Of a stretch of 17,160 nucleotides of DNA, positions 12,859 through 17,160 are shown in pieces. The DNA comes from JBBSWA01 sp038046485 (GTDB taxonomy: Archaea; Nanobdellota; Nanobdellia; Woesearchaeales; SM23-78). Position 1 is the stretch's first letter; the number at the start of each line of letters is the position of its first letter. Below the pieces are notes generated by a model. It searched no databases and was not told where the DNA came from. It saw only the letters and a list, made by a program, of their open reading frames with translations. The position numbers and the translations under genes are program-made. Location: positions 1 through 17,160 of the forward strand of contig JBBSWA010000067.1 in NCBI GenBank assembly GCA_038046485.1. The letters are read 5' to 3'.

Positions 12859-13416
12859 ATGGACTTTGGAACCCTCGACTCTATGATCCAGCAAGAAGAC
12901 CTTGCGGACGCCGACAAGAAAAAAATCCTACAGAGTAAACGCTGGAAAGAACACTCAAAAGAACATTTCGGTGCTGAACTGGTATCGGTTGAAAAAGAAG
13001 AGATCCTTGCTCCTGAAAAAAATTCTGAAAAGGGTACTACTGAAAAAGGTACTGAGACTACACCTCCTCCAGTGAATTCTCCTACCGTAGATGCCTGGTG
13101 GCTGCGTGATGAAGAAAAGAAGGCGCTTGAACCTCCTCGATCCCAACAGATACAATCGACACATGAAGCCCAACACGTTGCCTGGGAATGCAGCTGTGGC
13201 AAAGCCATGGAAAGTCCCAAAGAAAAAGAGGGCGGAGCGGGCTACAAGCTGCAAAAAGAGGATGAAGATTCTGGAGCTGACAATGCCTACAAGACTGGCA
13301 AGAGTGGAAATGAAATGTATGGCCGCACTGAACCTTCTGAATCTGCAGGGGGCGCTTACTTGGGCGGTGGAAACATGCAAGACCGACAAGACCAGATGTA
13401 TGGAAGGCCCTCATGA
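12859..13416 (+). CDS. Hydrophilic, mostly disordered protein in the redox operon
   Basis: A 185-residue unknown protein. The N-terminal 40 residues look helical (LDSMIQQEDLADADKKKILQ, KRWKEHSKEHFG); the rest is low-complexity, rich in Glu, Lys, Gly, Ser and Thr, with a Gly-rich end (SAGGAYLGGGNM). Two Cys in WECSCGKAM (about residues 109-116) might be a half zinc or cluster site; nothing pairs with it in the same chain. Position is the best clue: it starts one base after the ferredoxin stop and its own stop overlaps the next gene's start by 4 bases (ATGA, 13413-13416). A 259-residue antisense frame (12441-13220) is a shadow. Confidence 0.7.
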   Translation: MDFGTLDSMIQQEDLADADKKKILQSKRWKEHSKEHFGAELVSVEKEEILAPEKNSEKGTTEKGTETTPPPVNSPTVDAWWLRDEEKKALEPPRSQQIQSTHEAQHVAWECSCGKAMESPKEKEGGAGYKLQKEDEDSGADNAYKTGKSGNEMYGRTEPSESAGGAYLGGGNMQDRQDQMYGRPS

Positions 13417-13688
13417 AATTCCTTGTTAAAGCACCGCATGAAAAATTGCCCTTACCTCCAGGTCATGAACTTTTTGATCTAGGCATTTTCATGGAAGGCA
13501 TCAGCGATGCAGAAGAACTTCGAAAGAAAATGGAGAAAGAAGACTTGGGTAAATACAAAGGAAAGACCGTGCAGATCCGCGGCTGCGGGGCTACTTGGGC
13601 TTACATGATTGTTTCTCATCAACTTGAAGGCATTGCCAAAAGCGTCTTGTTTAGATTGGGTGATGGAAAGACTGTGGAGATTTGGTAA
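13413..13688 (+). CDS. Possible Csx3-fold small protein (degenerate)
   Basis: A 91-residue protein. Residues 50-70 read GKTVQIRGCGATWAY then MIVSHQ, which resembles the core of Csx3/Crn3 proteins (xVVISGRGPIWLHxxLAH), and the end (SVLFRLGDGKTVEIW) could correspond to the VAVYDPRLGxxVVV strand pair. The catalytic Asp and the later His of ring nucleases are not obviously kept, so it may be a non-catalytic relative or a similar fold by chance. The N-terminal half (LPLPPGHELFDLG, FMEGISDAEELRKK) is unlike Csx3 as I remember it. No CRISPR array or Cas gene is in the window. It is coupled to both neighbours, so it belongs to the redox operon. Confidence 0.4.
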   Translation: MKFLVKAPHEKLPLPPGHELFDLGIFMEGISDAEELRKKMEKEDLGKYKGKTVQIRGCGATWAYMIVSHQLEGIAKSVLFRLGDGKTVEIW

Positions 13689-13692
13689 ACCA

Positions 13693-14022
13693 ATGATATC
13701 TAAGATCCAACTCAAAGAAAAAATAAAAGAAATCGGTGGAAGAGCCTGGTTTCCGATCGAAGTTGCTAAAGTGAATGACCAAGTCGTACGAATGGCCCTC
13801 TTCAAAGGCAGTTATCACTGGCATACACACGGCGAAGATGAGTTTTTCTATGTCTTAAAGGGAGCCATCACCATTCAAGTCAAAGAACAACCTGATGTTG
13901 TTTTACAAGAAGGAGAAATCACCGTCGTTCCGAAAGGAGCCGAACACTGCCCGAAAAGTGACGTTGAATCGTATGTTCTGATGTTCGAACCCCAAGTTCT
14001 TAAGAGTGCTGGCAATGAATAA
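13693..14022 (+). CDS. Small cupin-domain protein
   Basis: A 109-residue single-cupin protein. Motif 1 is HWHTHGEDEFFYVLKG, with H44, H46 and E50 as likely metal ligands, and motif 2 is EGEITVVPKGAEHCP, with H85. All four metal ligands are there, so a bound divalent metal is expected; the substrate cannot be told. Members of this Cupin_2 group are often small binding or isomerase proteins and are frequently misannotated. ATG 13693 follows the Csx3-like gene's stop by 4 bases; the longer frame from 13609 lies inside that gene and is not used. It is the last gene of the five-gene unit. Confidence 0.9.
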   Translation: MISKIQLKEKIKEIGGRAWFPIEVAKVNDQVVRMALFKGSYHWHTHGEDEFFYVLKGAITIQVKEQPDVVLQEGEITVVPKGAEHCPKSDVESYVLMFEPQVLKSAGNE

Positions 14023-14068
14023 CTCTGATTGATCTCACACCCTACGATTGATTTTAGCCGAAATCTTT

Positions 14069-14098
14069 ATATAGCTAAAGTATATACTATGGCTATAT
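14069..14098. promoter_or_regulatory. 30-bp near-perfect dyad over the RHH gene start
   Basis: Outer arms ATATAGC (14069-14075) and GCTATAT (14092-14098) surround a concentric palindrome AGTATATACT (14079-14088); 13 of 15 base pairs match. It lies between the TATA box (TTTATATA, 14066-14073, which the left arm overlaps) and the start codon (ATG 14097-14099, overlapped by the right arm), the right place for autorepression by a ribbon-helix-helix protein. Confidence 0.6.
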
Positions 14099-14378
14099 GG
14101 TTACTGAGATGATTACGGTCAAACTGGAAAGGCAGTTCTTGCACCAAATAGATGATATTGTAAAAAAATCTGGATATCAGAACCGTACTGAGTTCATCCG
14201 GAATGCCTTACGAGAGAAAATTGATGAGACTAAGCTGAAACAAGCAATGATTGACATTGACCAATTCCGAGGCATCTTCAAGAAGAAAAAACAGACAACC
14301 GACAAGGAATTGCATGAAATTCGAGAAAAGGTCTTCTGGGAGATGCACAAAAAACTCAAATCAAAGTCTCAGGTTTAA
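14097..14378 (+). CDS. Ribbon-helix-helix (CopG-type) DNA-binding protein
   Basis: A 93-residue regulator, probably an antitoxin. The beta strand (MITVKLERQFLHQID) and helices (DDIVKKSGYQNRTEFIRNALREKI) in residues 5-43 are a textbook RHH domain; the highly basic tail (FKKKKQTT, KKLKSKSQ) may contact a partner or DNA. ATG 14097 is chosen by TATA spacing; ATG 14109 starts exactly at the strand and is possible. A 30-bp near-perfect dyad covers the promoter. It faces a PIN-domain nuclease gene and their 3' ends overlap by 23 bases, which differs from the same-strand pairing usual for RHH-PIN modules. Confidence 0.88.
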   Translation: MVTEMITVKLERQFLHQIDDIVKKSGYQNRTEFIRNALREKIDETKLKQAMIDIDQFRGIFKKKKQTTDKELHEIREKVFWEMHKKLKSKSQV

Positions 14379-14769
14379 ATGGATTTGAAACACTAGATAA
14401 CTTCTTAAAATGTTTATCTCGAGTTACCAAAATTGCATTTGAATCACGAGCCAAAATAGCATGTAATGCATCCTCAAATGGTACGTTTTTATCCTTAGCT
14501 AACCTTTGTGCCTCTGCATCTTGCGATATACTATAAGAAAACCCTTCCATTTCTATTTGTAGAGAATCTAGAATATGTAAAATAGAACTCAGCGAAAACC
14601 CCCTCTTAAATTCATTTAACAGGTGATCTGAAAGCATAATCTGATTGTTTTCCTTTTGAATTTTAGTTAATAACCTAGAAGCAAATTCTCCGAAAGGCTC
14701 ACCTTTAGACCCTTTTCGATCTTCGAAAAAATCAATCCATATACATGTGTCTAGATAATATTTGACCAT
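14356..14769 (-). CDS. PIN-domain protein, predicted VapC-like RNase
   Basis: A 137-residue Mg-dependent RNase fold. The PIN acidic residues are D7 in YYLDTCIWIDFF, E53 in LLNEFKRG, D100 in PFEDALHAILA and D118 in LVTRDKHFKKL; all four are present, so activity is expected. The normal role would be RNA cleavage as a toxin. ATG 14769 is about 25 nt from a TATA box (GTTAAAAA on the minus strand, 14791-14798). The partner would be the RHH protein that it overlaps tail to tail, but the genes are convergent with separate promoters. A possible antisense effect at the overlapping 3' ends is an inference. Confidence 0.88.
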   Translation of the reverse strand: MVKYYLDTCIWIDFFEDRKGSKGEPFGEFASRLLTKIQKENNQIMLSDHLLNEFKRGFSLSSILHILDSLQIEMEGFSYSISQDAEAQRLAKDKNVPFEDALHAILARDSNAILVTRDKHFKKLSSVSNPFKPETLI

Positions 14770-14790
14770 GCTCTGCGAGCTACAAAACCC

Positions 14791-14798
14791 TTTTTAAC
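14791..14798 (-). promoter_or_regulatory. TATA box for the PIN gene
   Basis: GTTAAAAA on the minus strand is centred 25 nt before ATG 14769 and predicts a leaderless mRNA. Confidence 0.5.
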
Positions 14799-14809
14799 GA
14801 CGCTCATCC

Positions 14810-14891
14810 GAATTCCGAAGCTTTTTCATAGATTCCGAAAATTTTCCATGAAACATAAATATCTTCCGGATTAAACGGAAACCTTTTAATA
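14810..14891 (+). promoter_or_regulatory. Upstream region of the MgtC-like gene with repeated TTCCGA elements
   Basis: Two direct ATTCCGAA copies (within 14811-14840) are followed by a short inverted repeat TTCCG-N7-CGGAA (14864-14880) and a TATA-like TTTTAATA (14884-14891). The repeated TTCCG half-site before the promoter could be an operator; the arms are short. Confidence 0.35.
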
Positions 14892-14916
14892 ACCCTATCT
14901 CTTAAAACAAAAAATA

Positions 14917-15333
14917 ATGGATCTTCTAACTCCCATTGAGATGAGTTTTCTTGTTAAAATAACCATTAGCCTCATCATCAGTTTCATCCTCGGCTGGGAA
15001 CGAGAGGGCCGTGGAAAAGACGCTGGCACTAGCACCCACTTCTTTGTTATTGCGGGCGCCATGCTCTTCACCCTTCTTTCTGTTTATATGGATCCTAATG
15101 AACCCGCCCGTATTGCCGCTAATGTCGTTGTGGGTGTTGGCTTTCTAGGAGCGGGCATTATTTTACACAAAAAAGCAGGGCATATCACCAACCTTACCAC
15201 CGCAGCTAGCATGTGGTTCAGTGCTGCACTAGGCATGGCCATTGGATTTGGATGGTACATTCCTGCCCTCATGGGTACCGTCTTTTCCTTACTTGTCACT
15301 CTCGTCCCACGCTTTCCTGCCTTCAAACAATAA
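14917..15333 (+). CDS. MgtC/SapB-family membrane protein
   Basis: A 138-residue integral membrane protein. After the first helix comes ILGWEREGRGKDAGTSTH, the conserved cytosolic loop; the RIAANVVVGVGFLGAGII block with the glycine-rich motif follows; then GHITNLTTAASMWFSAALGM, the second signature, and a last helix. About four membrane helices are expected. It corresponds to the N-terminal membrane domain only; the soluble ACT-like tail of the Salmonella virulence protein MgtC is missing, as in many archaeal members. ATG 14917 is about 29 nt from a TATA-like box. The role in archaea is not established and I assign only the family. Confidence 0.9.
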   Translation: MDLLTPIEMSFLVKITISLIISFILGWEREGRGKDAGTSTHFFVIAGAMLFTLLSVYMDPNEPARIAANVVVGVGFLGAGIILHKKAGHITNLTTAASMWFSAALGMAIGFGWYIPALMGTVFSLLVTLVPRFPAFKQ

Positions 15334-15335
15334 AC

Positions 15336-15344
15336 CTTTATAAT
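15336..15344 (+). promoter_or_regulatory. TATA box for archease
   Basis: CTTTATAAT is centred 27 nt before ATG 15367. It follows directly after the MgtC-like gene, whose stop is at 15331-15333. Confidence 0.6.
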
Positions 15345-15366
15345 CTTCCTTCCTTCAACCTCCTCT

Positions 15367-15789
15367 ATGAAGACGTTTGAATACCTCGAACACACCGCTG
15401 ACGCCAAGTTTAGAGCGTATGGCAAGAACCTAGATGAAGCCTTTTCTAATACAGCCTTAGCTTTTTTTAACCTTCTTATCGATACAAATACGATTAAACC
15501 CCTTGCCACTCAAAAAATAAACATCCAGACCAAAAACAAAGAAAGCCTGCTCTTTGACTTTGTTGATGAACTTGTTTACCTGCTCAGTGCTGAAGGATTC
15601 TTACTGCATCAGGTATCTGAATTGACTATCACTAAGAATAATGAAGGGTACGGACTGAGTGCCACCCTTCTTGGCGACGACCACAAAAAGTATGATACCC
15701 ATGGAGATATCAAAGCGGCGACGTACAGTGATATGCTCATTGAAGAAAAACCTGAAGAGGTTATGATTCAGATGGTTGTGGATGTGTAA
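15367..15789 (+). CDS. Archease (RtcB RNA-ligase activator)
   Basis: A 140-residue cofactor protein that loads guanylate onto the RtcB ligase in tRNA splicing and RNA repair. The N-terminus FEYLEHTADAKFRAYGKNLDEAF matches the conserved EHTAD-x-x-x-x-xGxxLxEAF block, with D12 as metal ligand. DFVDELVYLLSAEGF and HGDIKAATYSDMLIEE (the xKAxTYxDM block) follow, and the chain ends MVVDV, with the acidic residue near the C-terminus that archease uses for metal. Length is normal for the family. It lies between two membrane-protein genes with its own promoter, so no operon is implied. RtcB itself is not in the window. Confidence 0.95.
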   Translation: MKTFEYLEHTADAKFRAYGKNLDEAFSNTALAFFNLLIDTNTIKPLATQKINIQTKNKESLLFDFVDELVYLLSAEGFLLHQVSELTITKNNEGYGLSATLLGDDHKKYDTHGDIKAATYSDMLIEEKPEEVMIQMVVDV

Positions 15790-15808
15790 AAACTTCCAAA
15801 AACACAAA

Positions 15809-15817
15809 ACATAAATA
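15809..15817 (+). promoter_or_regulatory. TATA box for the DUF1761 gene
   Basis: ACATAAATA is centred 27 nt before ATG 15840 in the 50-base gap after archease. Confidence 0.5.
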
Positions 15818-15839
15818 CCCCCAGTCTTAAAGATTAATT

Positions 15840-16259
15840 ATGTTACCACCACCCATTCATTCTCTTGCTGTGATTGTGAGTGCCATTGTTGGCATGATCA
15901 TTGGTGGCGCGTGGTATTCACCTGCTTTATTCGGGAATGATTGGATGAAGCTTTCAGGGATTACACCCCAACGAGCCAAAGCAGCTCAGAAAAAGGGCAT
16001 GGGCAAAAGTTACGCCCTTACATTCCTAGGCACCATTATTATGGCCTTTATTCTTAGTGCCATTGTCAAATGGGTCGATGCACAAACCTTTGGCCAAGGA
16101 GCAGCTGTTGCCTTCTGGCTCTGGATCGGCCTTATCCTACCTGTTCACCTAAACTCTGTTCTCTGGGAAGGCAAAAGCTGGAAGTTGTACTGGATCAATG
16201 TGATGTACTACTTGGTTACCCTAATTATTATGGGCGGAATTTTAGCTTCGTGGGGTTAA
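15840..16259 (+). CDS. DUF1761 membrane protein
   Basis: A 139-residue integral membrane protein of unknown function. The family pattern is good: a first helix with VGMIIGGAWYSPALFGNDWMKLSG, a short basic loop (RAKAAQKKGMGKSY), two central helices including the VAFWLWIGLILPVHLNSVLWEGKSW block with conserved Trp/His/Asn, and a last helix (YYLVTLIIMGGILASW). Four helices are expected. ATG 15840 lies 27 nt from a TATA box. Its stop codon abuts the stop of the convergent methyltransferase-like gene with no base between them (16259/16260). Confidence 0.85.
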   Translation: MLPPPIHSLAVIVSAIVGMIIGGAWYSPALFGNDWMKLSGITPQRAKAAQKKGMGKSYALTFLGTIIMAFILSAIVKWVDAQTFGQGAAVAFWLWIGLILPVHLNSVLWEGKSWKLYWINVMYYLVTLIIMGGILASWG

Positions 16260-17078
16260 CTAGATCACGATTATTTCTTTCACTTTACGCTCCGGCAACA
16301 GTTTAGACCAAGCTTGTAAACGATGTAGGGACTGTTCTATAGTCTCTTCTGAACACTTGTAACGATGACATAGGCTTAGCTTACTCACTTTTGTACCGCT
16401 CTTATTCAAAAAAACTAAGAGTGCCAAATCAAGCTTTATTCGACTCCTTGCTTTAGATGAAGACCTAACTGTAACCACAACATGAGGTCGCTTGGCCCAC
16501 ACCCCTAACCGATCTTGACAACGAACTGAAATTCGTCGGATAGAACCTGGAGCAGCATATAACTGTTTACATACTGCTATTGTCTGTCTTAGTTGCTCTA
16601 ACTTATTTTTAGCATGCGAGCTTTCATCCCAAACCACATATTTTCCGCCCTTATTGTTCAACAAAGCCCGCAATAAGATAAACGGCTTTGGACCTACTGC
16701 TTCAAACGAAAATGACCAATCGAACAATCCTACTTTATCTGGATAGAGTGAATAATCCACACACGCATACTTGACTAGGTTTTTATGCTTCACCTGTTTC
16801 TTTACGTATTGCACTAATTCTCTAGATACATCTGAATAAACCACTTTAACCCCTGCTTTTGCTAAAGCCAAAGTCCAATTCGCCTTAAAAGCAGCCAAAC
16901 ACAAGATTTTTTCTCCTGTTCTGAATCCTAACTTGCTCAATAAACCCTTTGAATCTGGAGAGGTACGCTGCTGCGGATAATAATCCAAATACCATCGACT
17001 ATCCCAGAAGCTCTTACGAAGCCCCCAAGGCTTTGAATCCTTTAGTAGTTTGGGCAAAGAAAGAATATGAAATTTCAT
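16260..17078 (-). CDS. Class I SAM methyltransferase-like protein (degenerate motif I)
   Basis: A 272-residue protein that looks like a Rossmann-type methyltransferase with a C-terminal helical domain. Residues 51-87 (GFRTGEKILCLAAF, ANWTLALAKAGVKVVYSDVSRE) have the strand, loop, helix, strand order of methyltransferase motifs I and II, with D83 as the acidic residue that would hold the ribose. The glycine-rich loop is missing: where G-x-G-x-G is expected it has AAFKAN. The middle contains DWSFSFEAVGP, the motif IV-like area, and the C-terminal 70 residues carry LSLCHRYKCSEETIEQSLHR, which resembles a helix-turn-helix. ATG 17078 is 25 nt from a TATA box. It may not bind SAM normally. Family call moderate. 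Confidence 0.6.
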   Translation of the reverse strand: MKFHILSLPKLLKDSKPWGLRKSFWDSRWYLDYYPQQRTSPDSKGLLSKLGFRTGEKILCLAAFKANWTLALAKAGVKVVYSDVSRELVQYVKKQVKHKNLVKYACVDYSLYPDKVGLFDWSFSFEAVGPKPFILLRALLNNKGGKYVVWDESSHAKNKLEQLRQTIAVCKQLYAAPGSIRRISVRCQDRLGVWAKRPHVVVTVRSSSKARSRIKLDLALLVFLNKSGTKVSKLSLCHRYKCSEETIEQSLHRLQAWSKLLPERKVKEIIVI

Positions 17079-17097
17079 CCTTACTTAATCCATTTTA

Positions 17098-17138
17098 ACT
17101 ATAAAACTTTTTCGAAACCACAACAACCTTTTTAAAGC
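17098..17138. promoter_or_regulatory. Divergent promoters at the right edge
   Basis: Minus-strand TATA (GTTTTATAGT, 17098-17107) serves the gene at 17078. Plus-strand CTTTTTAAAG (17129-17138) would place a transcription start near 17160, so a rightward gene very likely begins just beyond the window. Confidence 0.45.
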
Positions 17139-17160
17139 AATTCTCTTTCTTTCTACATCA

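Noticed and set aside
12441..13220. A 259-residue open frame on the minus strand
   Set aside because: It runs antisense to rubredoxin, ferredoxin and the disordered protein, all of which have better evidence (Cys motifs, coupling, TATA box). Its own sequence is rich in Ser and Phe with no family pattern.
1..17160. tRNA, rRNA, CRISPR array, insertion sequence, replication origin
   Set aside because: I saw no cloverleaf, rRNA segment, direct-repeat array or transposase-like frame. Weak structured RNAs could escape a reading by eye.

Overview
The window looks like a compact archaeal chromosome, most likely from the DPANN side of the tree (Woesearchaeota/Nanoarchaeota-like small genomes). This is an inference. 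The support is archease, a Nip7-type pre-PUA/PUA protein, a TrmB-family regulator, archaeal winged-helix regulators, and promoter layout: most genes have a TATA box centred about 25-27 nt before the start codon, so they should be transcribed without a leader. Genes are packed tightly on both strands, often with overlapping or abutting ends. I saw no rRNA, tRNA, CRISPR array, insertion sequence or origin, and no stretch over 300 bases is without a gene.

Layout. 1-1054: the 3' part of a LysO-type lysine exporter, a small coiled-coil protein and a small single-pass membrane protein. 1051-5473: an accessory block with two paralogous Tyr-rich secreted proteins ending in a conserved Cys/His motif, a Gly/Tyr-repeat secreted protein, two paralogous winged-helix regulators, a small basic protein, an orphan zinc-finger/AbrB regulator, a histidine phosphatase and an unknown 131-residue protein. 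Three of these genes (5473 down to 3820, minus strand) look like one operon and are the only clear Shine-Dalgarno-led run here. 5625-6235: a MazEF-type toxin-antitoxin pair with a perfect dyad over its start. 6239-9818: a Pro/acid-rich unknown protein, an SGNH esterase, and a lipoprotein solute-binding protein divergent from a TrmB regulator. 9861-12273: two coiled-coil proteins, a Nip7-like RNA-binding protein and an unlisted 53-residue membrane protein. 12451-14022: a tight five-gene unit (rubredoxin, ferredoxin, disordered protein, possible Csx3-fold protein, cupin). 14097-14769: a ribbon-helix-helix protein and a PIN nuclease in convergent orientation. 14917-17160: MgtC/SapB-family membrane protein, archease, DUF1761 membrane protein and a degenerate methyltransferase-like protein.

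How they work together. The minus-strand operon seems to build something at the cell surface from Tyr-rich exported proteins, and a diverged copy of one component sits 3 kb away. Three DNA-binding antitoxin-type genes each carry a dyad at their own promoter, which fits autoregulation. The divergent TrmB gene is the obvious candidate regulator of the neighbouring solute-binding lipoprotein. The redox unit probably moves electrons through rubredoxin and ferredoxin to or from a partner that is not identifiable here. Assignments come from recalled motifs, without database searches.
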